The notes: generated by a model not told the origin, from the sequence alone. DNA of 7,107 nucleotides from Candidatus Komeilibacteria bacterium (GCA_030591905.1 JAUVAE010000034.1:1-7107); one strand, 5' to 3'; counted from the first letter of the stretch, positions 1 to 5,819 are shown. Numbers and translations: made by a program.

Positions 1-41
1 AAAAATTTCGTTACGTAATTTATTACACAACAAGTTTAATA

Positions 42-57
42 AGATTTTTAAAAATCT
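42..57. repeat. 16-bp perfect palindrome upstream of the response regulator
   Basis: AGATTTTTAAAAATCT is its own reverse complement and lies 35 bases before the response regulator start. It could be an operator or the stem of a weak terminator of an upstream gene. No clean T-tract follows, so a terminator role is not well supported. A shorter palindrome, TTACGTAA, lies at 11-18. In such AT-rich sequence a chance origin is possible. Confidence 0.3.
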
Positions 58-91
58 ATATTTTAATTTTAATATTAATTAAATCAATAAC

Positions 92-469
92 ATGTCAGAT
101 AAAACAAAAGTTCTAATTATAGAAGATGAAGAAATGTTAGTTAATATGTATATTTCTAAATTTGAGAAAGAAGGCTATCAAGCCGAAAAAGCTTCTAATG
201 GTAGGATTGGATTAGAACAAGCTAAAAAAATAAACCCAGATATAATATTATTAGATATTATGATGCCAGAAATGGACGGATTTATGGTGCTCAAAAATTT
301 AAAAAAAGACACTAGTACTAAAAACAGTCCTATAATCATGTTAACTAATTTAGGACAAGAAGAAGACATAGAAAAAGGAAATAAACTTGGAGCTACAGAT
401 TATTTAGTTAAAGCAAACCTAACCCCAGCTCAAGTAGTAGATAAAGTAAAAGAAATACTTAAAAAATAA
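92..469 (+). CDS. Single-domain CheY-like response regulator
   Basis: This 125-residue protein is one receiver (REC) domain with no output domain. Visible signature residues are the acidic pair E11-D12 in the LIIEDEE strand, the phospho-acceptor D55 in LLDIMMPEMDG, the switch threonine T85 in IIMLTNLG, and the conserved lysine K107 in DYLVKANL. Family knowledge says a sensor histidine kinase phosphorylates the aspartate and the domain then acts through protein-protein contact in the cytoplasm. No kinase or chemotaxis gene is visible here, so it is an orphan and its partner is unknown. The ATG at 92 gives the expected receiver N-terminus; no Shine-Dalgarno sequence precedes it. The next gene begins 12 bases after its stop, which suggests co-transcription with the nucleoside diphosphate kinase, though a functional link is not established. 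Confidence 0.93.
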   Translation: MSDKTKVLIIEDEEMLVNMYISKFEKEGYQAEKASNGRIGLEQAKKINPDIILLDIMMPEMDGFMVLKNLKKDTSTKNSPIIMLTNLGQEEDIEKGNKLGATDYLVKANLTPAQVVDKVKEILKK

Positions 470-481
470 TTTCTAAAAATT

Positions 482-1072
482 ATGGATAATCCAAAACAAG
501 AACAAACTTTTTTAATGATCAAACCTGATGGAGTTACTAGAGGACTAATCGGTGAAATAATTGAAAGAATAGAACAAAGAGGTCTAAAAATAGTAGCTTT
601 AGGAATGTTTAAACCAACTCATGAACAAATGGACAGTCATTATCCCAAAGATAAAAAATGGATTTCTCGAGTCGGTCAAAAAACATTAGATACTTACGAA
701 AAATATAATTTAGATGCTCAAAAAGAAGTAGGTACTATAGATGCTTATGAGATTGGAGTTATGGTTCGAGGATGGTTAATTGATTTTATGACCTCAGCCC
801 CATTAGTTAAAATAGTTGTTCAAGGTATACATGCCATTGATATGGTCAGAAAATTATCTGGTCCAACAATGCCTTCTATGGCTGAGATGGGAACGATCCG
901 AGGTGATTTTTCAGTAGATTCTCCGATTGCAGCTAATAAGGGCAAAAGAGCTGTCAAAAATATTGTTCACGCTTCAGAGACACCTGAGGAAGCTCAACAT
1001 GAAATTAGTCATTGGTTTAGTCCTGAAGAAATACACGAATATCAAAGAAGTGTTGATGCTAGTGCATTCTAA
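482..1072 (+). CDS. ndk: Nucleoside diphosphate kinase, long form with internal insertion
   Basis: NDK transfers the gamma phosphate from ATP to other (d)NDPs through a phosphohistidine. The sequence shows the FLMIKPDGVTRG opening (K14), the FMTSAPLV segment, the VRKLSGPT segment, the GTIRGDF motif, and the active-site histidine H163 in NIVHASE, followed by the usual HEISHWFSPEE end. At 196 residues it exceeds the usual 130-150. The excess is mostly between the HY at about residues 53-54 and FMTSAP, where about 40 extra residues occur, with a smaller expansion before the active site (SPIAANKGKRAVKN in place of a short D-x-GRN). All catalytic landmarks remain in order, so it is probably active. 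The start at 482 puts KPDG at the usual distance from the N-terminus; there is no Shine-Dalgarno sequence. It probably forms an operon with the preceding response regulator. A promoter for a folded RNA begins right after its stop. Confidence 0.94.
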   Translation: MDNPKQEQTFLMIKPDGVTRGLIGEIIERIEQRGLKIVALGMFKPTHEQMDSHYPKDKKWISRVGQKTLDTYEKYNLDAQKEVGTIDAYEIGVMVRGWLIDFMTSAPLVKIVVQGIHAIDMVRKLSGPTMPSMAEMGTIRGDFSVDSPIAANKGKRAVKNIVHASETPEEAQHEISHWFSPEEIHEYQRSVDASAF

Positions 1073-1078
1073 ATTTTC

Positions 1079-1107
1079 TTTACTTTTAAAATCAAAGTTG
1101 ATATAAT
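1079..1107 (+). promoter_or_regulatory. Sigma70-type promoter for the 6S-like RNA
   Basis: A perfect -10 box TATAAT at 1102-1107 is preceded, with a 17-base spacer, by a partial -35 box TTTACT at 1079-1084. Initiation about seven bases downstream falls at G1114, exactly the first base of the long terminal helix of the folded RNA. That agreement supports the promoter and the RNA mutually. It starts directly after the ndk stop codon. Confidence 0.6.
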
Positions 1108-1113
1108 TAGATT

Positions 1114-1284
1114 GCCTAAAGAATCAGCAATTGGAAAACTACATCATTAACATTGGGATTTTAAGTGTTATATGGTCGTGGCCATATAACCTGATCTTCA
1201 CCCACTCTGTGGTTTGTGAGATTTCCAATGACACTGGTTTTTTAGGTCTTTTAAAAACGAGTGATGCTCGTTTTTTTGTTTTTT
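1114..1284 (+). ncRNA. 6S-like regulatory RNA candidate (rod-shaped fold with open centre)
   Basis: No protein reads through here, and the stretch is richer in G+C than its surroundings. By hand it folds into one long rod. Bases 1114-1127 pair with 1234-1247 (14 bp with three G-U pairs), then 1130-1137 pair with 1222-1229 (8 bp, ATTGGAAA with TTTCCAAT). A large central bubble follows (1138-1166 facing 1191-1221), capped by a perfect 9-bp apical hairpin (1167-1175 with 1182-1190). The 3' strand of the bubble carries a small hairpin, CCAC-TCT-GTGG, at 1202-1212. A closing stem, central bubble, apical stem and small 3' bubble hairpin are the hallmarks of 6S RNA, which binds sigma70-RNA polymerase by mimicking an open promoter. 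It has its own promoter and terminator, and pfkB has a separate promoter beyond it. Alternative: a riboswitch or attenuator leader for the downstream kinase gene. No primary-sequence signature for tmRNA, RNase P RNA or SRP RNA was seen. Confidence 0.58.
1253..1284 (+). terminator. Intrinsic terminator of the 6S-like RNA
   Basis: A 9-bp stem pairs 1253-1261 (AAAAACGAG) with 1267-1275 (CTCGTTTTT) around a five-base loop. It is followed by a T-rich tail (T-run to 1277, one G, then six more T to 1284). It lies just after the closing helix of the folded RNA and before the pfkB promoter. Confidence 0.85.
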
Positions 1285-1291
1285 AAATTTC

Positions 1292-1300
1292 TGCTATAAT
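1292..1300 (+). promoter_or_regulatory. Extended -10 promoter for the PfkB-family kinase
   Basis: TGCTATAAT is a perfect extended -10 element (TGn plus TATAAT at 1295-1300). No convincing -35 box is present: the position is occupied by the terminator's T-run. This is tolerable for extended -10 promoters. Initiation near 1307 would leave a leader of about 38 bases before the ATG at 1345. Confidence 0.55.
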
Positions 1301-1344
1301 AAAGGTAGTTTATATATAATTTTATATAAGTAATTTTTTAATTT

Positions 1345-2343
1345 ATGTTAAAAAAATTTGATGTAATTACAATTGGTGGAGCCGCTCAAGACATTATGTA
1401 CTATACTGATGATGCTGAAATCATTAAAAATAAAGCCAATATTTTAAAACAAAAACTAATAGCGTTTGAATATGGAGCTAAAATTATTTCTAATGATGTT
1501 CATCTAACCTTTGGCGGAGGGGGGATGAATACTGCTTTAAGTTTTGCTGCTTTAAATCTAAAAACAGCCACATTTTTAAATTTAGGATATGATTGGATAG
1601 GAGAATTGATAATTAAAGAGCTAAAAAACAAAAAAGTTGATACTAGATATATTAGTCAGGATAAAAGTACTTATTCTGGTTTTTCTTTTATTATTAACCA
1701 TGGTGACTATAACGAACATGCTATCTTCGGACATCGAGGTGCTAATAGAGAATTGAAACTAAGTAAAAATAGAATATCTAAATTAAAAACAAAATGGATT
1801 TATATTGCTTCTTTAAGTGGAAAAGATAAATTAGTTAAAAGTAATATTAAAAATATTTTAGAATTTAAAAGTAAAAAAACTAAAATAGCCTGGAATCCTG
1901 GCGGGGCTCAATTAAAATACGGTTATAAATTCTTCCGCAAATATTTACCAATGATTAATTTCTTTAACCTTAATAAAGACGAAGCTATTGAACTAGTATT
2001 ATCTGCTGGTATAAAAACAACAAATATAAACAAACTTTTAGAAACAATTTATTCTTGGGGACCTGAAATTGTTGCTATTACAAATGGCCATAAAGGAGCT
2101 TATATTTATGATGGTCAAAAAAAATATTTCAGAAAAACATCAACTAATAAAAAAGGAATAAATACCACTGGCGCTGGTGATGCTTTTGGTTCTAGTTTTG
2201 TAGCTGGCTTAATTGTGTATAAAAATAACATAGAAAAAAGCCTTAAATTAGCCATTTATAGGAGCAATGCTGTTATTAAAAAAATCGGAGCTCAAGTAGG
2301 CTTATTAAATAAATCTCAATTAAAAAATACAAAATATAAATAA
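1345..2343 (+). CDS. PfkB/ribokinase-family carbohydrate or nucleoside kinase
   Basis: This 332-residue protein has the layout of the PfkB superfamily, ATP-dependent kinases acting on sugars or nucleosides in the cytoplasm. It opens with FDVITIGGAAQDI, the usual first strand. It has the glycine-rich substrate and lid motif FGGGGMNTA (G57-G60, N62) followed by LNLGYDWIGELI, a FNLNKDEAIEL segment resembling the family's NxxE region, and the C-terminal signature GINTTGAGDAFGSSF, with the catalytic base expected at D279 and the anion hole formed by GAGD. Length is normal. The substrate cannot be decided from sequence alone: ribokinase, fructokinase, adenosine kinase and others share these motifs. 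An extended -10 promoter precedes it; no Shine-Dalgarno sequence is visible before the ATG. It lies 83 bases upstream of the acetate genes and may feed the same fermentative pathway, which is inference. Confidence 0.9.
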   Translation: MLKKFDVITIGGAAQDIMYYTDDAEIIKNKANILKQKLIAFEYGAKIISNDVHLTFGGGGMNTALSFAALNLKTATFLNLGYDWIGELIIKELKNKKVDTRYISQDKSTYSGFSFIINHGDYNEHAIFGHRGANRELKLSKNRISKLKTKWIYIASLSGKDKLVKSNIKNILEFKSKKTKIAWNPGGAQLKYGYKFFRKYLPMINFFNLNKDEAIELVLSAGIKTTNINKLLETIYSWGPEIVAITNGHKGAYIYDGQKKYFRKTSTNKKGINTTGAGDAFGSSFVAGLIVYKNNIEKSLKLAIYRSNAVIKKIGAQVGLLNKSQLKNTKYK

Positions 2344-2350
2344 TATTTAG

Positions 2351-2383
2351 CCCGTTAAATAATATACTTAAAATACTAACGGG
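2351..2383 (+). other. Inverted repeat between the kinase gene and pduL
   Basis: CCCGTTA at 2351-2357 is matched by TAACGGG at 2377-2383 across a 19-base AT-rich loop. It stands out as nearly the only G+C in this gap. No T-tract follows, so it is not a standard terminator. It could be an mRNA-end stabilising hairpin or an operator, since its right arm touches the candidate -35 box of the pduL promoter. Confidence 0.4.
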
Positions 2384-2410
2384 ACATAAATAATTTTCAA
2401 CAAATATAAT
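2381..2410 (+). promoter_or_regulatory. Candidate promoter for pduL-ackA
   Basis: A perfect TATAAT at 2405-2410 has a weak -35 candidate GGGACA (2381-2386, four of six consensus bases) with an 18-base spacer. Initiation near 2417 would give a leader of only about 10 bases before the ATG at 2427, consistent with the absence of a Shine-Dalgarno sequence there. In AT-rich DNA isolated TATAAT boxes also arise by chance. Confidence 0.4.
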
Positions 2411-2426
2411 CTAATAAATCATAAAT

Positions 2427-3017
2427 ATGAAAAATAACAAAAAATTTAATGGGCTGAAAGTACAAATAGAATATTCAAATAGACATGTCCATCTTAGTAA
2501 AGAAGTAATTGAAAAATTATTTGGTCCTGGTTACAGTTTAAATTCTGAAAAAAAATTATCTCAATGTGACGATTTTGCTGCTCAAGAAACGGTTACTTTA
2601 ATCGGCCCCAAAGGTAAATTGGAAAATGTTAGAATAATCGGACCAGCTAGAGACAAAACTCAAATTGAAATTCTAAAATCAGATACTTTTATTCTAGGAA
2701 TAGATGCTCCAATAAAATTATCAGGAAATCTTGATAATACTCCGGGAATTAAAATAGTTAGTGATCTTAATGAAGTTAGTTTAGAAGAAGGGGTAATTAT
2801 TGCCAAAAGACACTTACATATTTCTCCCGACGAAGCCCAGAAAAATGGTTTTAAAAATGAACAAAAAATCAAATTGGAAATTAAAGGTGAGCGAGCATTA
2901 ATATTTGATAAAATTATAGTAAGAGTTAAAGAAGGATTTCAAACCATGATCCATATTGATATAGAAGAAGCTAATGCTGCCGGAATTAAACAAAATGATA
3001 AAGGAACAATAATATGA
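2427..3017 (+). CDS. pduL: Phosphate propanoyltransferase, PduL type (acetyl-CoA to acetyl phosphate)
   Basis: PduL is a phosphotransacylase unrelated to Pta. It exchanges CoA for phosphate on acetyl- or propionyl-CoA using a metal site built by histidines. The 196-residue sequence shows the two repeated beta-barrel domains with their signatures: SNRHVHLSKE (R19, H20, H22) in the first and AKRHLHISPDEA (R128, H129, H131) in the second. The length is close to the family norm of about 200. The N-terminus before the first motif is very short, without the extra amphipathic helix that targets microcompartment PduL proteins, so a free cytosolic enzyme is likely. Its TGA stop overlaps the ackA start (ATGA), which signals translational coupling and a shared pathway from acetyl-CoA to acetate plus ATP. 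Specificity for acetyl over propionyl groups is inferred from the ackA neighbour. A divergent, SD-less start at 2427 precedes it. Confidence 0.92.
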   Translation: MKNNKKFNGLKVQIEYSNRHVHLSKEVIEKLFGPGYSLNSEKKLSQCDDFAAQETVTLIGPKGKLENVRIIGPARDKTQIEILKSDTFILGIDAPIKLSGNLDNTPGIKIVSDLNEVSLEEGVIIAKRHLHISPDEAQKNGFKNEQKIKLEIKGERALIFDKIIVRVKEGFQTMIHIDIEEANAAGIKQNDKGTII

Positions 3018-4156
3018 AAAAATTAAAGTACATTTTAGTTTTAAACAGTGGCAGCACTTCTTTAAAATTTAAAATTTTTAATTATCAAAGTTTAAAAGAA
3101 ATACACAGTGGTCTTATTGAAAAAATCGGATTAAAAAAATCAATTATAGAATTTGATAAAACTGTAATTAGTAAGAAAAAAAGTATTAAATCACATCAAC
3201 AAGCTTTAAAAATAATTAAAGAATTTTTAATAAAAGAAACTAATATAAATATTTCCCTAATAGTTCATCGCATTGTTCATGGTGGAGTCGAATTTAATAA
3301 GCCAGTTAAATTAAATCAAAAAACTATAAATAAAATTAGTAAATATAATAATCTAGCACCTTTGCATAATCCTATTAATCTAAAAGTTGCTAAATATTCC
3401 TTAGAATTATGGCCAATCAAACAAGTAGCTGTCTTTGATACTATGTTTTTTAATACTCTAACTCCAGTTTCCTACCTCTACCCACTACCTCTTAAATATT
3501 TTAAGAAATATAATATTCGTAAATTTGGTTTCCATGGCTTTTCTCACCAAGGAATGCTCCAAGGCTCTGCCAAAGTCTTAAAAAAGAAAACAAACAAATG
3601 TAATCTGATAACTTGTCATCTTGGTGGTGGTTCTAGTATCAGTGCTATCAAAAATGGACAAGCCATTGAGACCTCTATGGGATTTAGCCCCATGTCTGGT
3701 TTGATGATGATGACCAGAGCTGGTGACATTGATCCAGCAATTACATTTTATTTAAAAAAACATCTTAAACTCAGCCTATCTGAAATATATGGATTATTAA
3801 ATCATAACTCTGGATTAAAAGGCATTACTCAAATAAATGATTTAAGAGATATAATGATTTTAGCTGGATATAAAATAAAGGGTTATAAATCCAATATCAA
3901 AGCGAATAAAGAAAAAAAAGCATTGGCTAAATTAGCATTGGATCTATTTATATACAGAATCCAAAGACATATATCCTCATATATCACCTTATTACCAAAA
4001 GTAGATGCCATAGTTTTTAGCGGTGGTATTGGCGAAAGAAATTCTGATATTCGAAATTTAATATTTAAAAACATACACTTCCCTAAAAAATATAAAAAAA
4101 TCATCGTAAAATGCAATGAAGAAAAAATAATGGCCGAATTGATAAAAAAAACATAA
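3014..4156 (+). CDS. ackA: Acetate kinase
   Basis: AckA transfers phosphate from acetyl phosphate to ADP, giving acetate and ATP, the last step of acetate fermentation. The 380-residue protein follows the ASKHA fold. Visible family motifs are VLNSGSTSLKF (N11), the substrate arginine R86 in VHRIVHGG, LHNPINL, D142 in VFDTMFF, H174 in FGFHGFSH, R235 in SMGFSPMSGLMMMTRAGDID, and E341 in FSGGIGERNS. These correspond to the active-site Arg, Asp, His, Arg and Glu known for the Methanosarcina enzyme. Three positions deviate: HLGGGSS (G205) where most AckA have HLGNGSS, FDTMFF where FDTAFH is usual, and HGFSH for HGTSH. The C-terminus is compact, about 20 residues shorter than typical. The start overlaps the pduL stop by four bases and has a usable Shine-Dalgarno AAAGGA at 3000-3005, eight bases upstream. 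Butyrate kinase is a related alternative but fits less well. Confidence 0.93.
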   Translation: MKKLKYILVLNSGSTSLKFKIFNYQSLKEIHSGLIEKIGLKKSIIEFDKTVISKKKSIKSHQQALKIIKEFLIKETNINISLIVHRIVHGGVEFNKPVKLNQKTINKISKYNNLAPLHNPINLKVAKYSLELWPIKQVAVFDTMFFNTLTPVSYLYPLPLKYFKKYNIRKFGFHGFSHQGMLQGSAKVLKKKTNKCNLITCHLGGGSSISAIKNGQAIETSMGFSPMSGLMMMTRAGDIDPAITFYLKKHLKLSLSEIYGLLNHNSGLKGITQINDLRDIMILAGYKIKGYKSNIKANKEKKALAKLALDLFIYRIQRHISSYITLLPKVDAIVFSGGIGERNSDIRNLIFKNIHFPKKYKKIIVKCNEEKIMAELIKKT

Positions 4157-4187
4157 ACCTACCTTAAAACTTACAACTTAGAAAACT

Positions 4188-4646
4188 ATGAACAAAACGA
4201 AAAAAATAATTCTCATATTTATAATTACATTATTCATCACGAATACTAGTCTAGTTATTGCCCAAGAATATACTGCTCATGAGGGACCCTCTGATTTAGA
4301 AGAAGAAGTAGAAAATGAAGGTGAATACATTTATGTTGAAGAAAGAGATGAATTGGAACCAGGATTATTTCAAAATATAATTGATACTGAAGAAGATAAA
4401 ATAGAAAAAGAATATCAAATTCCTGGATACTTAAATTATAAATCCTGGCAATTTTGGTTTTTAATTATTATCCTATTTCTAATACTTTTTATTTTAATTA
4501 GATTATTTAAAAAATTATCCAAAATAAATACTGAAATAAAAAGACATGAAAATTATCTTAAAGAAGTAAAAACTAAAAAACATCCCCAAGTTTCCATAAA
4601 AGATGAAATAATATATTCCGAGCCTCATGATGATAAACTTATTTAA
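4188..4646 (+). CDS. Unknown membrane protein with signal peptide, acidic ectodomain and one C-terminal anchor
   Basis: I do not recognise this 152-residue protein. Residues 1-25 look like a signal peptide: MNKTKK, then a hydrophobic core of Ile, Leu and Phe, ending VIA before Q26. Residues 27-73 are strongly acidic and rich in Glu and Asp. Residues 89-104 (from FWFLIII to FILI) form a clear transmembrane helix flanked by aromatic residues (W87, W90) and followed by the basic RLFKKLSK. The last 48 residues are charged and could form a short coiled coil (INTEIKRHENYLKEVKTKK). The predicted topology is acidic domain outside and basic tail inside. It starts 31 bases after ackA, so it may be read from the same transcript, but no functional link is evident. 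No Shine-Dalgarno sequence is visible. No catalytic motif was seen. Confidence 0.75.
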   Translation: MNKTKKIILIFIITLFITNTSLVIAQEYTAHEGPSDLEEEVENEGEYIYVEERDELEPGLFQNIIDTEEDKIEKEYQIPGYLNYKSWQFWFLIIILFLILFILIRLFKKLSKINTEIKRHENYLKEVKTKKHPQVSIKDEIIYSEPHDDKLI

Positions 4647-4768
4647 AAATAATTAAATAAATAAACATATTTATCCTGTTAAATCAAATAATAAAAAAGT
4701 TTAATAAGATTTAATAGAATAAGATATTTCTATAAAGAATAATAAAATAATAATTAATATTTAATAGG

Positions 4769-5449
4769 ATGAAAAAAATAAGAATTGCCATTAATGGCTT
4801 TGGTCGGATTGGCAGAGGAGCCTTTAAGATAGCTCTGCAGAATAAAAATATTCAAGTAGTGGCTATTAATGATTTAACTAGCGTTGAATCATTAGCACAT
4901 TTACTAAAATATGATTCTGTGCAGGAAAATTTCACTGGAACAGTAAAGGTAATTAAAGATGCCTTAATTGTTAATGGTAAAAAAATTCCAACTTTTTCTG
5001 AAAAAGATCCCTTAAATTTGCCTTGGAAAGAATTAGAAGTTGATATTGTCTTAGAATGTACTGGAGTTTTTAAAACCAAAGAAACAGCTGGTTTACATTT
5101 AAAAGCTGGAGCTCAGAAAGTTGTTATCTCCGCTCCTTCTAAAGGTCCTGGAATCCAGACTATAGTTCCCGGAGTTAATGACAATAAAATATCTAAAAAC
5201 AAAAAAATATATGATTTAGCTTCTTGTACTACTAATTGTATTGCTCCAGTAATGAAAATTATGTGTGACTATTTTGGAGTAGAAAAGGCTTTAATGACGA
5301 CCATTCATGCTTATACTGCTGATCAAGGATTAGTTGATGAAACACATAAAGACTTACGAAGGGCTCGAGCAGCAGCTATAAATATCATTCCTACCACCAC
5401 TGGAGCAGCTATTGCTACTACTAAAGTTATTCCAAAATTAAAAGGTTAA
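4769..5449 (+). CDS. gap: Glyceraldehyde-3-phosphate dehydrogenase, N-terminal part ending at an in-frame TAA
   Basis: GAPDH oxidises glyceraldehyde-3-phosphate to 1,3-bisphosphoglycerate with NAD and phosphate in glycolysis. This part holds the Rossmann domain, with INGFGRIGR (G10, G12, G15) and D35 in AINDL, which favours NAD over NADP. It also holds the catalytic centre: C153 in ASCTTNC and H180 in TTIHAYT, then DLRRARAAA and IIPTTTGAA. Translation stops at codon 227 (TAA, 5447-5449) within the region that normally reads LxGKxxGMAxRVP. The same frame continues at once with FDGMAIRVP and runs to the natural C-terminus at 5767, so the two pieces together make one normal 332-codon gene. AAA (Lys) to TAA is the simplest explanation. 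A 226-residue product would lack the second half of the catalytic domain and should be inactive alone. No Shine-Dalgarno sequence precedes the ATG. No convincing promoter was found in the AT-rich gap 4647-4768. Confidence 0.92.
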   Translation: MKKIRIAINGFGRIGRGAFKIALQNKNIQVVAINDLTSVESLAHLLKYDSVQENFTGTVKVIKDALIVNGKKIPTFSEKDPLNLPWKELEVDIVLECTGVFKTKETAGLHLKAGAQKVVISAPSKGPGIQTIVPGVNDNKISKNKKIYDLASCTTNCIAPVMKIMCDYFGVEKALMTTIHAYTADQGLVDETHKDLRRARAAAINIIPTTTGAAIATTKVIPKLKG

Positions 5450-5458
5450 TTTGATGGC

Positions 5459-5767
5459 ATGGCTATTAGAGTTCCTGTAGCTAATGGTTCACTTTCCGAT
5501 ATTACTATTAAAACTAAAAAGAAAGTTACAATCGAGCAAATTAATAAAGTATTTAAAAAAGAAGCTCAACTTAAAAAATGGCAGGGCATTCTCCAAGCCA
5601 CCACAGAACCTTTAGTTTCTACTGATATTCTTGGTAATTCACATTCTTCGATTGTTGATCTTCTATCTACTAAAGTTACTAGTGATAATTTAGTAAAAAT
5701 AATTTCTTGGTATGACAATGAATGGGGATATTCTAATCGTTTAATTGAATTTTGTGAGAAGATATAA
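5459..5767 (+). CDS. gap: Glyceraldehyde-3-phosphate dehydrogenase, C-terminal part beyond the in-frame stop
   Basis: This piece is in the same frame as the preceding GAPDH fragment and continues it directly after the TAA; the ATG at 5459 is the internal Met of GMAIRVP and not a likely natural start. It carries the phosphate-binding arginine of that motif, the VSTDILGNSHSSIVD segment (usual VSxDfxgxxxSsixD), and the closing SWYDNEWGYSNRLIEF signature of all GAPDHs. No further stop or frameshift occurs, so the coding sequence has not decayed. This fits a very recent mutation, a consensus or sequencing error, or selection for the intact product in most cells. No ribosome binding site precedes the ATG, which speaks against a deliberate split gene. 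The best annotation is one gap gene, 4769-5767, with an internal stop; pseudogene status is uncertain. Confidence 0.85.
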   Translation: MAIRVPVANGSLSDITIKTKKKVTIEQINKVFKKEAQLKKWQGILQATTEPLVSTDILGNSHSSIVDLLSTKVTSDNLVKIISWYDNEWGYSNRLIEFCEKI

Positions 5768-5784
5768 TTATTAATAATTTAATA

Positions 5785-5812
5785 TTGACAAAATAAGATA
5801 AAGTACTATATT
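5785..5812 (+). promoter_or_regulatory. Near-consensus sigma70 promoter of the two-gene module
   Basis: A perfect -35 box TTGACA (5785-5790) is followed after 16 bases by TATATT (5807-5812), one mismatch from the -10 consensus. It is the best -35 box in the window. Initiation would fall near 5818-5820, giving a leader of about 42 bases. It starts 17 bases after the gap stop codon, so the module is probably transcribed independently. Confidence 0.7.
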
Positions 5813-5819
5813 AATAGTA
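5804..5819. promoter_or_regulatory. Palindrome across the -10 box and start point (possible operator)
   Basis: TACTAT (5804-5809), four bases ATTA, then ATAGTA (5814-5819) form a perfect 6+6 inverted repeat that covers the -10 box and the predicted start site. That position is typical for a repressor site. No regulator is known, and the low complexity makes chance plausible. Confidence 0.3.

Noticed and set aside
178..369. Open frame on the minus strand within the response regulator
   Set aside because: It lies wholly inside a confidently identified gene in antisense and has no family features or ribosome binding site; the same holds for minus-strand frames at 2660-2872, 3883-4116, 4852-5079, 6260-6448 and 6694-6900.
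1114..1284. tmRNA, RNase P RNA, SRP RNA or tRNA
   Set aside because: No tRNA-like ends or tag frame, no conserved RNase P core and no SRP domain IV loop sequence could be found; the rod-like fold fits 6S better.
2351..2383. Intrinsic terminator after pfkB
   Set aside because: The inverted repeat is followed by ACATAAATAA and not by a T-tract, and the loop is long.
5447..5449. Stop codon reassignment (TAA or UGA recoding)
   Set aside because: TAA ends most genes at the expected family C-terminus and TGA ends pduL at its overlap with ackA, so both are true stops; no in-frame TGA interrupts any conserved gene.
5459..5767. A deliberately split, two-subunit GAPDH
   Set aside because: The second part has no ribosome binding site, its first Met is the internal Met of a conserved motif, and the break cuts through the catalytic domain at a normal codon position.
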